From positions 6,262,523 through 6,326,522 of the forward strand of contig OY725489.1 of the NCBI GenBank assembly GCA_963281255.1: a stretch of 64,000 nt of DNA. Reading direction: 5' to 3'. The notes beneath the pieces are model-generated. The model saw only the letters and a program-made list of their open reading frames with translations. It did not search any database and was not told the origin of the DNA. The stretch's first letter is position 1. The number at the start of each line of letters is the position of its first letter. The position numbers and the translations under genes were made by a program. Below, one piece after another: positions 34,372 to 46,009 of this stretch. Origin of the DNA: Aphrocallistes beatrix (lineage: Eukaryota; Porifera; Hexactinellida; Sceptrulophora; Aphrocallistidae).

Positions 34372-34487
34372 ACAGGAAAAAAATTCCAAAATATGTTAGA
34401 TTGACTGACTCCAGGCGCCCGCAGGGCGACTCTGCGGACACCCAGTGTCCGCAAGTCACGCAGCGCAAGCAAGCGAAGCGTTCTTGT
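34372..34487 (+). mobile_element. Helitron 3' end fragment
   Basis: GTTAGATTGACTGACTCC leads into CAGGCGCCCGCAGGGCG, hairpin GCGGACACCCAGTGTCCGC, then CACGCAGCGCAAGCAAGC and a final GCGTTCTTGT. It is related to the 3' end of 54710-55920. Confidence 0.6.
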
Positions 34488-34499
34488 TCGAAGATAGAT

Positions 34500-35095
34500 G
34501 CTCATCCAACTTTTTATCATATAATATAACAGCTGCTTTGATTAGCTAAATTCGGATGCCACATTATTATTACACTCACATTCCACAGCCCTGAGCGAAT
34601 ATTCTTATGGCCACTGGAAGATCGAGTCCAAGACTTGACTGTAGCGGTGAGAAGATGCAAGAGAACCAGCAGAACCTGTGGCAAGTGAAAAGCTACCATG
34701 AGACAGCTACACTTTTCACACGAGTCCCAGTCCAGTTGCGATGCATGTGATGGAGCTGGAATCTATCAAATATGAGCATAGAGAGGACTATGATAAGTAT
34801 ATCACAGGTTGGGAATTATCTTGTTTATTTCACTAGTTATTTTAGTAATGTATAATTATTATTGAGGTACTGTAAGTTGAAATTTTCTTTAACCTTTACA
34901 CACTTCGAGGCCAGTTTAGAAGCTATCTTAGACTTCGCAAACACATTCTACTAATTTTGGTGTTATAAAATGAGATACCGACATTTCGTTACACGACACT
35001 TCGCTACTAATTTGGTGGGTTATTAAAGTTACTATACGATTTTCAATCCGGCACTTCTCGACACAATTGTGCCACTATGTGCCTTTCAATTATAA
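34500..35095. other. Unassigned, partly GC-richer stretch
   Basis: The segment 34600-34780 is richer in GC than its surroundings, but no frame shows a motif I know. The rest is AT-rich. Confidence 0.3.
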
Positions 35096-35230
35096 CTTAA
35101 GTCCCAAGTTTATAGTAAACTCTTTACCATCCCTTTTTTTATTCTTTCTATGATGAATAATAATAAAAATCGAGCTCTAGAAAATTTATTGTGCTACACA
35201 AATAATGGAATAGCAAACGGCAGCGTTAAA
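35096..35230. repeat. Inverted repeat arm, right
   Basis: Inverse of 31641-31770. Confidence 0.65.
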
Positions 35231-36012
35231 AGATTTATCAACTTATTCTTACAAACTTGACACCATTGGAAAGATGTAAATGTTTTTGAACAACTTGAAC
35301 ATTAATTTTTCTTCGATCCTAACCAGAATTTTCGCAATTTCAATTTAAACTCAAATTTCTAAAGATATTTATCTCTTCTGTTAAATTGTTACTCATAATA
35401 TTTCTTATCGAAATACTTTATGTAATGCAGAAGTCAAATTCGGGAAGATGTTACAAATAGAAAAACCTCGTGATGAAATTTTTTGCTTATAATGAATTCA
35501 TTGATTCGTACTTGATAGATCAGATAGAACAAGTGATATAGAATTTCTTTCTTGAATAATTTTTTTAAAAATTCCCTTTTACCTTTTTTATATTAATTGT
35601 TATTTAATGATCAAATTGATTGAGCATAAGATATAGCATACTATTATTGTTGCCATCCGAATATAATAATCTTTGATAATATGAACTTTGTAGATTCAAA
35701 TTTTCATCACATTCGGGGATAGTTTGCTTTATATGAAGTAAATTCTATTTAACATGACCCAAATATTCCTACTACAGCTCAGATTTCATTAATGTAACTC
35801 TACACAATTCAGCAATCCTTAGTAGAGAAACAGAAAGCGACGTATTGTTTCTTTGATATCCCCAGGCGCCACTGACATTGACTATCGAAAAATTAAAAAC
35901 TTGCGTGACAAATATCCTCCCACATTCAGAATTTTTATTCAAATTTTGTGGGATTTGAGTTGGATAGTTTGGATGCTTGTTTTGCTATGGTATAGGAATT
36001 TAAATTGAATTA
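35231..36012. other. AT-rich stretch with a Helitron trace
   Basis: The segment 35720-35870 (GAAGTAAATTCTATTTA, TTTCATTAATGT, CGTATTGTTTCT, ATCCCCAGGCGCC) matches 62385-62510, the 3' half of a third Helitron subfamily, without the final hairpin. No gene is visible. Confidence 0.4.
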
Positions 36013-36060
36013 CAGTCAGGGTCGCTTATTATGAACCACCAGGGGACAATAAATTATTTT
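36013..36060 (+). mobile_element. Left end of a miniature element
   Basis: CAGTCAGGGTCGCTTATTAT matches the end of the element at 38325-38503; the remainder is missing. Confidence 0.5.
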
Positions 36061-36074
36061 CATAATTTCGAATA

Positions 36075-37428
36075 CAGTGTGTTCGGAAATTATTGAGACT
36101 AAATATAATTATCTTAAACTATTCATTGGTGGCTCTTAGCTACGCTTAAATTAAGTTAATATACATGTCCTTAAACGAAATTCAAAATTGAATCCTGACA
36201 ACTTTAATAATTAATCTTTTTTCCCTTATTTTTCAAACAAAGCTTAATTCTTTTTGGCATTGAACTGCAAAAAGGCCGGAGAAATTCTGGATCAAAAGAC
36301 TCCCAAATCTCCCGTATAGACTCTTTTAGTTGGTCTATGGTTTTAGGATGTCGTACAAGTAGCCTTCTCTTCAAAACCGCCCAAAGATTTTCGATTGGGG
36401 CAAGGTCTGGACTATTTGGTGGCCAATCGATTCGAAGGGGGACAAACTCTGCTTTCCACCCCTTGGCTGCCTTGCCAGTCTGTACAGGACTGTTGTCTTC
36501 CTGTAAAACCCAACTTTCTCCGTATTTCCCTTTAGCCTCCTCAATAAGACACTCGCTAAGAGTGGAAATGTACACAGCTTGATTAAAGTTTTCGGTAAAA
36601 ATTTTAAGATGTGTGGTCCCCATAAGCGAAATCCCACCCCAAAGATGAACTTTAGAAGGATGTTTGAAAGTCGGCAAAATAATTGGCTGCCCATTCGTCC
36701 ACACATTAACCCTTCCGGAATCAAGCCAAACTGAGCACTCGTCAGTAAAGAATGTTTTGCTCCAGTCAAAGCCTTCCTTACACCATGCGATTCTTTTGGA
36801 GACATGGAGGTCAGTGAGAGCTGGGACTCGGACAGCACGTGTGTTCAGGAAGTTCTGCCTCATTACCTGGGCATGGAGGGTGCTGATGGATACATTCACT
36901 CCTAACTTTGGTAGAATGGAACGTAATGAAGTCCTCGGATTGCAATTTAGAATGGATGCAATTCTTTTTTTGTCATTTCCCTGGATTTTAGTTGGGCGTC
37001 CAGCTCCTTTCTTATGCTGGAGGTTTTTTTTCTCTCTGATAAGGGATAAGACACGAAAAACAGTCGGCTTGGGAATGTTCGTCCGCCTAGAGATTTTCAT
37101 TCCTCTGGTAATTCCAGCGTTATACAAGGTCTCTATTTGATTTCTGCGTTGTTGTTGTGTAGAAAACATCGATGCAGTACCGAATAATTCAAATTGAAAA
37201 TGAAAATCCGGTAGTAAAATATTTGTTAAAAAAAATAGAAGATTTTGTTTGTTTTGTCAATGAAATTTTTTTTTGATAGTGGATATCTTAAATCCGTGAT
37301 GAATTATCTAGTCTAGCCAAGTCTAGCTATTCAATAACACTGATGGTTATATAATATGTGCTTGTACTAGGAATATATTGCTAATTGAAGGCAATTCGAA
37401 AAAGTCTGAATAATTTCTGAACACACTG
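36075..37428 (-). mobile_element. Complete Tc1-family transposon
   Basis: It is 1354 bp long, flanked by TA on both sides. Ends are CAGTGTGTTCGGAAATTATT (left) and CAGTGTGTTCAGAAATTATT (right, complement), differing by one base over this stretch. A single full-length transposase frame lies between the ends on the minus strand. This is the only element in the window that looks complete in both ends and gene. Confidence 0.92.
36204..37169 (-). CDS. Tc1-type transposase, intact frame
   Basis: The protein has 321 residues from the ATG at 37169, typical of Tc1-family enzymes. Residues 1-55 form the first helix-turn-helix (QQRRNQIETLYNAG ... PKPTVFRVL), followed by a GRPTKI hook and a second helix-turn-helix to about residue 115. 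The catalytic triad is D in FFTDECSVWL, D in LQEDNSPVQ and E in LAPIENLW; I count 34 residues between the last two, so DD34E. The usual WGGISLMG glycine-rich box is present. The ending GKKINY is close to the element end. No stop or frameshift is visible, so the protein may be functional, though activity is not shown. Confidence 0.93.
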   Translation of the reverse strand: MFSTQQQRRNQIETLYNAGITRGMKISRRTNIPKPTVFRVLSLIREKKNLQHKKGAGRPTKIQGNDKKRIASILNCNPRTSLRSILPKLGVNVSISTLHAQVMRQNFLNTRAVRVPALTDLHVSKRIAWCKEGFDWSKTFFTDECSVWLDSGRVNVWTNGQPIILPTFKHPSKVHLWGGISLMGTTHLKIFTENFNQAVYISTLSECLIEEAKGKYGESWVLQEDNSPVQTGKAAKGWKAEFVPLRIDWPPNSPDLAPIENLWAVLKRRLLVRHPKTIDQLKESIREIWESFDPEFLRPFCSSMPKRIKLCLKNKGKKINY

Positions 37429-37430
37429 TA

Positions 37431-38324
37431 TATTACGCCAAGGCTGGATTCGGTTAACCGCCGTCAATCTCTTTTAAGGTTTGAGGAAATCTTAGAGCGG
37501 TTAACCGATCTGCTTTATTTTCTAAATATCTTTTCACTGATTTAATTGTTTTTCGAGGGAAATCCATATTTCAAACAATTAATACTGACATCGGTTAAAC
37601 GGAGTATATCAGGAAATTTAATTACATATATTAAATTTCGTTTGCCAAACAAATAAATGCTCAAAGATACCCCAATTCTACTCTTGTGGTTGTGTTTTCA
37701 TAGATGTCATTAATGCAAAATTTAGGGACTTAGTCTATTGGACTCGAGACTCGAATCAAAAAATAAGAATAGGTGGATGAATAATCCTAGGAATTTTCAA
37801 CGCAATCAAACAAAAAAGCAAAAGGCACTACTCAGGCTAAAAGTATATTGAGTATATACCCCTCGTTATAAAATCATTACCTCTTTTCTTTCTTAATATA
37901 GTCGCTTCTATAAATGCATTCTGACGTGTGAAAATATGCATAAATACATATGCTAATAACTCACGAAAGATACTCCGTCCATGCCATAAGGGCATCTCCC
38001 TATAGGAGCTGCACTAAAAATCACAATCTTCCCCCCCCTGCTGCTGTGGCGCACTTGTATTGTTTTGAGAACTCTCATTTCTAGTGCATGCTTTATTGAA
38101 TGACGGTGTCGAACGCACGTCTGCGTGATCTTGGAAAAATAGTATTATTATAATGAAATTTAATCATATTTTCCCACCTTTTTATGTAAACGTATATTTT
38201 CTGATTGAAAAGAAATCTCAATGGTTAATAAGCCTGTAATTTAGTAAAAGTAGATTTCGATATTCGCACTTATAAAATGGTAATATCAAAATTGAATGGT
38301 GTAATAGCATATATCAATATGTAC
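37431..38324. other. No gene; short conserved block near 37968-38019
   Basis: This is AT-rich sequence. The 52 bp block 37968-38019, GATACTCCGTCCATGCCATA and onwards to GAGCTGCACTAAAA, is nearly identical to 62715-62766. Confidence 0.5.
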
Positions 38325-38503
38325 AATCAGGGTCGCTTATTATGAACAAACCTCCCTCTGTGTACCAATTTTGGCCGGTTCTATAGAATTTCTATTATTT
38401 CGATTTTACTATGTATGACTCTCTCTCTCTCTCTCTATTGTCTCTCTATTGTGGAAATATTTTGGGTCCCCATGCGGTTCATAATGAATTGCGACCCTGA
38501 CTG
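38325..38503. mobile_element. Miniature element with TA flanks
   Basis: It is 179 bp long, with ends CAATCAGGGTCGCTTATTAT and CAGTCAGGGTCGCAATTCAT (complement). A CT-repeat and a nearly duplicated CTCTCTATTGT lie inside. It belongs with other Tc1/mariner-type miniature elements by its TA flanks. Confidence 0.72.
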
Positions 38504-38668
38504 TATTTTTACAATTTCGATACTATTATTGACTGTTTTTGTGGTGCTTTTATATCGGTATGTCGACCGATATTTTTAGTATAAGTAACACAGTTGCAAA
38601 TTATCTGGGGATAGATTGATGCATAGATATTTAATATAGTATAAATGAACAAACAAGTATATCATATA

Positions 38669-38857
38669 CAGTTGACTCCGCTTAATAGGGTCACATCGGT
38701 CAGGGGACATTTTGACCCGATTAAGCGGAGAACTCTATTAACCGAAAATATTTTTGTATTAGCCTCAATGTGTGAGAGCTATTCCGGTCCTGCCAAAAGT
38801 GACCCGATTAAGCGGCTGACCCGTTTAAACAGTGACCCTATTAAGCGGAGTCGACTG
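38669..38857 (+). mobile_element. pogo-type miniature element
   Basis: It is 189 bp long, with ends CAGTTGACTCCGCTTAATAG and the inverse of CAGTCGACTCCGCTTAATAG, flanked by TA. It is a close relative of 23094-23285. Confidence 0.82.
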
Positions 38858-38893
38858 TATTATAATGGAAGCATGCTACAACAGAAACTATTG

Positions 38894-39262
38894 TTATACA
38901 GGTTCTACACAGGACTCGAATTCCGAGTCACATTTCCTACAGATATAAGGATAATCTCCCACGTCCTTTAGACTGGTATTGACGCATCCACAGTGAAACC
39001 ATCTCAGGCAGAACTCGCAACCTAACCAGTCATCATTCGACCTCTTTCCCCTGGTTGGGCAGTCGTGTTGTTCACATTCCTCGCAAACTGTTTCAGAGTC
39101 ATCAGGGTTAACACTCGTGGAAGGTAATTCTTTCATGGCAACAGATGAGAGCTCAGTTCCAAAACCTCATTATCAGACCCACTTGGCTCCATGCTAGATT
39201 CAAAATCAGCCGGAATGCAAACCTTCGGGAGATCTGCGCTGCAGAATGTAGAAATAGTTTCT
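38894..39262 (-). pseudogene. PHD-finger exon, Mutator/PHD gene fragment
   Basis: The frame 38894-39136 contains CEECEQHDCP, then DDWLGCEFCLRWFHCGC and YPYICRKCDSEFE. The spacing of cysteines and the histidine is that of a PHD zinc finger, which typically reads histone tails. It closely parallels the PHD at the end of the gene at 48166-50309 (DDWVECDFCDSWYHTGC). Upstream, 39140-39260 gives PADFESSMEPSGSDNEVLEL in another frame. The remainder of the gene is absent, so this is an isolated 3' part of a second copy. Confidence 0.65.
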
Positions 39263-39393
39263 TGTTCTGTAGAATAATTTTTTTGAATTTGTTATGACAT
39301 TAATTACTTCCCTACTTGTACATACTGATTCAGTGTAACTCGTTAATTAACTACAGCTGTAGTGCCCATAATTGTTCCACCTCACAGACTAAT

Positions 39394-39553
39394 CAGGGCC
39401 GGCGCCATCGGGGGGGTGTCCTGGGTGTCCAGACACTCACTGCGTCTTGTTTTATCATATTGTACAATATGTATCCCTCCATAAATGAACACCCACTTTC
39501 AGATAAATCCCTCTTAGGACACCCACTGACGATAAAACACGGCGTCGGCCATG
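39394..39553. mobile_element. Possible hAT-type miniature element
   Basis: CAGGGCCGGCGCCATCGGGG on the left and the complement of CATGGCCGACGCCGTG on the right resemble hAT-type ends. The flanks are similar (ACTAAT and CTAAT) but do not form a clean 8 bp duplication. Confidence 0.4.
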
Positions 39554-39925
39554 CTAATAATATAACTAGTTTCTTGTAATGCAGTGGTATAATTCTGAAT
39601 TTAGCCATGTACCGTACACATGCACATGTTGATATTTTTAGGAATTTGCTAATTATGGATGATGTTTGCATTTCTCAATTTCTTACTAACCTAAATTCCA
39701 ATTACACTTGGTTGTAACGTGCTTACATATCTACTGTTATGTGTACATTGATATTGTGACATATTGTTGTCTGGGATGGAAAATGGAGCCTTGAATGGGG
39801 CACCTCCCAATAACACGCACCCTTATGTGGTCTCTAAAAAACATTTTTTTCACTCGGATCACTCGAGATAGGGTTCAAACAAGCTGTGAGAATGGAATGT
39901 TGTCACATTCCTATGCTGCTATGAT

Positions 39926-40685
39926 CAGGGTTGGAATTTTACCCGGGTTTAATAGGTTTCGCCCAGCCCAGTGGGTTAAACCCGGGTAAAATCCGGGTTA
40001 AAACGGGTTTTATTCTCCAGAAACGGATTTACCCAGTTAATGTCCTTGTTTTCAAATTCAACGATATAATTAATTATACATATAAGCGTATTTATTGTAA
40101 GAGGTGAATTCAAAATTTAAAACAAATGAAAAGCAGATCACCAATCAAACTCCACTGAACCTCTCAATTCGCGATAACAGGTTACCAATTTTACTGGTTC
40201 TCTAAGCCTAATATATTTCGAACTTTGTTCTGGACTAAACTAAAGTTAGAAAACATCCACTCAATTGAAGCATTTATTCACCTTGGACTTTCTACTTTTT
40301 TTTCACCTTGGACCTTCTACTTTTAGAAAAAAGCTTTGAACTGGATCACTGGACCACCAACAAAACTAGCCATTATACATGTAGAAACCGCTATGATTAG
40401 AATAGGTAAGATGAGCAAACTGCTCTACATAATACTAGTATCCTTTTATTGTTTACTTAAAGCACCTCAGATTGTTGTAACTTTTAAGAAATTCCATTGT
40501 TCGTACATCAGGTCTTATTAAAAATATCATTACGGAATCTTCATATAATACTTGCAGAATAAGGATTTTCAATCTAAACAATTGATATCGCTAAAATTAA
40601 CTTGATTTACAAGTGCATTAGAATAAAACCCACTTTAACCCACAAGGGGGGTTTTGCCCAGCCCGGGTTTAATTAGCCAACCCTG
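39926..40685. mobile_element. Non-autonomous hAT element
   Basis: It is 760 bp long, with ends CAGGGTTGGAATTTTACCCG and CAGGGTTGGCTAATTAAACC (complement) and repeated AACCCGGGT words near both ends. The flanks form an 8 bp duplication with one difference, GCTATGAT at 39918-39925 and GCTATGCT at 40686-40693. No transposase frame is seen inside. Confidence 0.8.
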
Positions 40686-40693
40686 GCTATGCT

Positions 40694-41370
40694 GTTGCTA
40701 GGGGGCTAAATGTCTAGTTACTTGGTTCTTGATTCAGATGTTGGCATAGTTGGGCAGTGATAATCACTTCAAAAATATTGTACAACTGTCACTAATCGTT
40801 ATTATTAAATGATGTAGGTATACAAAATTATAAATATAAATATTGATTTTAGATCCCTTAATTATTCATTAAGAATATCAATAAACCGAGTTGCGTAATT
40901 TGTAATTTGTAAAGAGTTTAGTTCAGGGTGTACAAAACCCTCAAAATTTTACTCGAGAGTGCACATAAAACCAAGCACCCTCATACTTAGTCCTATAATT
41001 TTAAAATCTTGCTCCCCCCTGCCTCCGCGCCTGTAGATAATATGATATGTATTACTGTGTGATACATCAACTAATTTCATTCAACCCTCCCGTATAATTT
41101 AATCCCCCTCATTTATTCGGACTACTAGAGTATATTAACATGCTCCTCTCAAAAATTTTCTATATTTATAATGCAAATTCCTTGGAAAGTCCAGGGAAAT
41201 TACTGATGTCTTTTAAACTCAGGTCTGTGAACCACTTGCGCCAGACCGGACTCCAGCACTCATTTTAGAACTGTGCTACTTTATTATATTGGATCATAGA
41301 TCCAATATAATAATATATTACTAATATTACTAATTTTTTTATTAATATTATTATTTTTTATTATTATTAT
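40694..41370. other. AT-rich stretch with a small hairpin
   Basis: At 41281-41314, TTATTATATTGGAT and its inverse flank a short loop; a nearly identical hairpin is inside the Helitron at 62210-62245. No gene is visible. Confidence 0.4.
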
Positions 41371-41371
41371 T

Positions 41372-41907
41372 ACAAGCGCGCTTCGCTTGCTTGCGCTGCG
41401 CGGCTGGCGGACACTTCGTGTCCGCTGGAGGCTCCCTTCGGTCGCCTGGGGGTGACATTGGTTAATTATAAGGGAGGTATCATCTCTAAATATGTCCATC
41501 TGTGTTTTAAAATCGATATCACTCGAAAAAACACCAAATTTGTCAATTTTTAAAATTTTGATGAGTAATGATGACGTCATAGCAAAGTGATGAGTCATCA
41601 TTTTTTTGTGATAGTTACATCATATGTGAGACGTATTAGTATACAGATTCTATTACAATTTCAGCTTTCTATCTCCTATAATGGCTGAGTTATGCCCGAA
41701 TAACTGTGTTGCTTAACTTTTAAAAATGTGACAATGACGTCATAATTCCATGATGACTCGACATTTTGCTCTGAGCTCAGAACTTACTGGAGCCATAGCC
41801 AAAAACTCCCACATGCCAAAATTAGCTTTCTATGACTGGCAGTTTCTTCAATCAATTCGTTACAGATATATATATATATATACAATAATCGAGTTTTATT
41901 AGTAAGG
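41372..41907 (-). mobile_element. Miniature Helitron, complete copy
   Basis: It is 536 bp long in reverse orientation, from the complement of GCGCGCTTGTA at the left to the complement of CCTTACTAATAAAACTCGAT at the right. Both 3' hairpins are present, one around GACACTTCGTGTC. It sits between a TTA repeat on each side, so it inserted into a microsatellite. Confidence 0.75.
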
Positions 41908-41982
<75 letters not shown>

Positions 41983-41995
41983 AATTATTATTATT
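41908..41995. repeat. TTA microsatellite
   Basis: About 28 copies of TTA with one interruption. The same repeat precedes the Helitron copy at 41330-41371. Confidence 0.9.
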
Positions 41996-42355
41996 TTATG
42001 TTCTGATTGCACTCCCCAATTCGTAACTTTCCTGGGACAAACTGGATATCACAAGGGAGGATGTTAGATGCACGTTGATGTGTACTCATTTTTCCCAAAA
42101 TTTTATTAGACATTTTCAGGTTTATTTTGTAGAATGATTTTTTTAATTTACTTTGAGCACATTTATCGTATTTATGTCTTTTTAATAGATGTGTCTGTGT
42201 ATGAGTGTTGCTAAATTTAGACATGGTCTATGGATATAATATATCTATTTTTAGACTAAACTACCTTTTTGTTATTAATTCCAATGCGTATAATGCCTAA
42301 AACGTAGCAACCCGTTTGACGTTTAGAACTTGAGGGCTTGCATTTGAACTTATGA
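41996..42355. other. No supported gene
   Basis: A minus-strand frame at 41991-42224 (77 codons) is rich in K, N and H but has no clear domain. I leave it unassigned. Confidence 0.3.
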
Positions 42356-42600
42356 AACACAAGCGCGCTTCGCTTGCTTGCGCTGGGTGGCGCTGTCAGA
42401 CACTGTGTTTGCCAGACTCACCCTTGAGGTGCCTAGGCTCACACTGGTTGAAGATAACACATCACTCGAAAAATCACCAAATTCGTCAATTTTTCAATTT
42501 TTGGTCGCGCAATGATGACCTCATAATAGACTGGTGAGTCATCATTTTTGATGAGAATTGTACCATCTTTGAAATATATTAATTCACTTTATTTTGAGAT
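42356..42600 (-). mobile_element. Diverged Helitron, 3' part
   Basis: It starts with the complement of the family end (ACAAGCGCGCTTCGCTTGCT). A changed hairpin follows (GGCAAACAC/GTGTCTGAC in reverse), then CACTCGAAAAATCACCAAAT and TGGTGAGTCATCATTTTT as in the other copies. The 5' half is gone. Confidence 0.6.
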
Positions 42601-44089
42601 AAGAATAAAAGTTAATATATTATGTGTTACGATGTAGTATATTATATTGAAATTTATCAGTTTTGAATCTTTTAACCTGAATAATTATTGTTAGGTGTGA
42701 CATTATCAACTTTGTGTCACTCATCACGATCTGAAGTGCCAATTATAGTCAATAGCCACCGATGTGTTAAGTTGCACATGGTTATACAGTGTGTCAGATA
42801 ATTTTTTCGCAAATTAATTAAATAAGAGTTTGATTATAGTTAGTAACGCAAGCTAATGTTTTTCATCGAAGTATGAATAGAAAAGATCAATAATTTATCT
42901 TTGAACCACTACTATCGATAAAGAGTTGGCATCTCGTAGGCATTCAAGCCCAGCACTTCATGTAGCTGGATTGACAGATACTGACTTCACAACAAATTTC
43001 TTAATATTTGAGTTTTGGTGGAGAAATTTCTCAAAAATTTCTCTGAACTGAAAATAATATTGTAAACCGTTCTCTTTTTTTTACATACATACTATTGAGT
43101 TGATCTCCTTTACTGTGTTTTTTCCTTCTAATATAGAATTTTTATATGTTTGCGCTGTTCCAACTCTGGCATTGTAAATATTTTAGCCTATCAATCAGTA
43201 TTGCTTCAAACCAAGAATATGCAAACCTACTTGTGAAAATAATTATCTAACATACGTACTGTATTTACATTGAAATAAAGAATCGAGTTGAGAGTATCAA
43301 AGCTGAGTAATTTTAAATGAATGAATGACGAATCTCAACACATCACTGCATGATTTTCAAAAGCTATATATTATTTATTATAATTATTAATATTATACGC
43401 ATCCCTTGCCTTACACCTAGAAGTGTACAGTATAATCAAAGTTGCTTACCTACAATCTAAATTGAATGGGGGTTACCGTGGTATGATTTTCCATAGATAT
43501 GAGGACTAATACTTGGCAACTTTGAAAATTAGTAACCTGGTAACAATCCATAGTTAATTGAAATTAGAAATTGTGTGCGTTTGATAGAGAAGAGTTCTTA
43601 TAATGGATCTTATACTACATATTTGTTTTTCTAATGAGTGAGTTTATTTATTCTCTAAATAAAGAATAAATATAGGTTTACATATCAATCATGCAGCTCC
43701 AAAATGTGCCGGACTCACTAGAGCGATACAAAACTCAATTATTATTTTGATCAATTAAAGAATATTAATTTTAGAGCCTTCTAAGTGTGTATCCTGAAAT
43801 CTACATGATGCAGTGCATTATTATATGCACTGTTGATATATCATTTCAATCATAAAATATGGATCACACGGACGCCCTACACCGTCCATCCTGAAAAAGG
43901 CAGCTCCTATAATACAAGCTTTGGTGTCAAATTGTATTAGTCAATCAGAATCCAGTAATTTAATCAGTACAATCGACTTTATTTTATTGACTAAAAGGGA
44001 TTATAACCTAACTCGACATGTTAGAATCATTCTCTAACTAGCAAATAATTATTTATATTTGATTAATGAGGTAAATGTTATCCTTACTA
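42601..44089. other. AT-rich stretch, no gene seen
   Basis: I find no frame, repeat or inverted end that I can support in this stretch. Confidence 0.4.
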
Positions 44090-45396
44090 CAGTGTGTCCG
44101 GAAATTATTGACACAAAACTTGGACTTTACGTATAGTGAGACCTATGCTTGAGAAGAGTATTATAAATTCAAGATGACTTCATTAGGGTATTCCATCCCA
44201 TACATATATACACTATTTTCACACTATCATGCCTTGCGGTTAGTCTGCATCTTTTCTGGAATGGTAACCCATTTTTTTTAGAATTAAAAAAAACCCTATA
44301 ACTGTATACCACAGTATTGCAATCTATTTGAGAGGGTTACTTCTAAACGGTACGGGATACAGCTAATCGGATTCCAGATTCGAATAATACGCATTCAAAT
44401 TAGTCACAGGTTAATTTTTCTGATTAATCATTCATTCCTAACTTTATGTAATTATCAATAAGTGCTACTTTATGCCACATACACCCATTTTGACCACTAT
44501 ACATGATGGCAATGAATTACCTATGGTGGCTCAGACTGATGATTGTTCATTGAGTTGAGTAATTTATTAATTATGTTCTGTCAGGCCAAAATTGGTCCCT
44601 CCTGGCTAAATTTGGTCTCCCCCGGACCAGTTTTGGCTGCCAAAATTAGTCCGGGGGACCATTTTAGTGCAGTTTCTGCAGAGAGAAATCCTATAGCAAA
44701 GAGGGTGTACCACATCAGTCCATATGTATGTATGTATCTCCGTACGCTGGGAAATTTGAGTTTTCAAAAATATAGTAGTCCCGATGTATTACAATATTCA
44801 TATCTCACATGCCAAGTCATCCACACTATCGGTCTACCGACAGACATTTTTTTAACATTATTAATGCCAACTTGAGTCATGATCAAAGCGGGCGCAGCGT
44901 TGAAGGGAAATGGCGGGACGCAATAGTAGAACTTCTACATACTTATAGAATCAGAAAAGTGGACGGACGTCCAGTCATAAACGGGCAGTTGGCAAGTATT
45001 GAATAGACTCCCTATTAATAGAGACCCCCTAGAGTGATTGTAATGTCATCACATCCTATGAGGAGTGGACTACTTTAGTGTACGCAATTAATGACTCAAA
45101 ATTTAACCTGGACCAATTTTGGCCTTTTTCTCGTGACAGTTCAACTATGACTAATTCGAATGTGTAGATTCTGGAATCAGATTTTTAGTATCTCTTTGAA
45201 TTTTAGCGTATTGCCCTTCATGCAAAAAATTATTATTGTGTATGGGAAAGGATCAAGTGTTGGTATACTTTTGTCCGGTTGGTGTAGGATGAAAATACCT
45301 AAATGAAGTCATCTTGAAATTACAATCCTCTTCCCAAGCATAGATTTCACTATACGTAAAGTTAAAGTTTTGTGTCAATATTTTCCAGAAACACCG
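44090..45396. mobile_element. Non-autonomous Tc1/mariner-like element with long inverted ends
   Basis: It is 1307 bp long, flanked by TA. About 130 bp at each end are inverted copies, including ATTGACACAAAACTT, TTTACGTATAGTGA and ATGACTTCATT. The terminal bases differ more (CAGTGTGTCCGG and CGGTGTTTCTGG). Inside, 44575-44670 contains a palindromic GGCCAAAATTGGTCC stretch. The frames at 44543-45006 have no transposase motif. Confidence 0.68.
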
Positions 45397-45475
45397 TATT
45401 GCATAGTATAAATATACCACAGGAGTATGAAATGAATACCCGTATACATAGTAAAATCCTTCGCTATTTTTTCAA

Positions 45476-45950
45476 TACAAGCGCGCGGCTGGCGGACACT
45501 TTGTGTCCGCCGGAGGCGCCCTTTGGGCGCTTGAGGTCACATCGATTAATTATAAGGGAAATAACATCTCTAAATACGCCTGCCCAACTGTTATAATCGA
45601 TATCGCACGAAAAGTCACCAAAATTATCAATTTTTAAAATTTTGATGAGTAATGATGACGTCAAAACAAAGTGATGAGTCATCATTTTTTATGATAGTTG
45701 TATAATATGTGAGGTATGTTAGTCTACAGATTCTATTAAAGTTTCAGCCTTTTATTTCCTATAATGACTGAGTTATGCCCAAATAACTGTGTTGCTTAAC
45801 TTTTAAAAATGTGACAATGGCGTCATAATCCCATGATCAGTCGACATTTTGCTCTGAGCTCAGAACTTAGTGGAGCCATAGCCGAAAGACTCTTACATGC
45901 CAAAATCAGCTTTCTGACTGGTAGTTTCTTCAATCAATTCGTTACAGATA
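45476..45950 (-). mobile_element. Miniature Helitron missing its 5' end
   Basis: It runs from the complement of GCGCGCTTGTA through a clean pair of hairpins (GCGGACAC-TTT-GTGTCCGC and GGCGCCC-TTT-GGGCGC) to TTCGTTACAGATATA. There it meets TCCTTACTATA, which looks like a 5' end in the opposite orientation. Confidence 0.65.
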
Positions 45951-46009
45951 TATCCTTACTATACGTAGATACCATCTGGGTGCAGGGTTACTGTCCAACA
46001 TGACTGCGA

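Noticed and set aside
36371-37140. Frames of 155 and 158 codons overlapping the intact Tc1 gene
   Set aside because: They are shadows in other frames of the 321-residue transposase.
44543-45006. Frames of 110 and 65 codons
   Set aside because: They lie within a non-autonomous inverted-repeat element and include the palindromic GGCCAAAATT stretch; no motif found.
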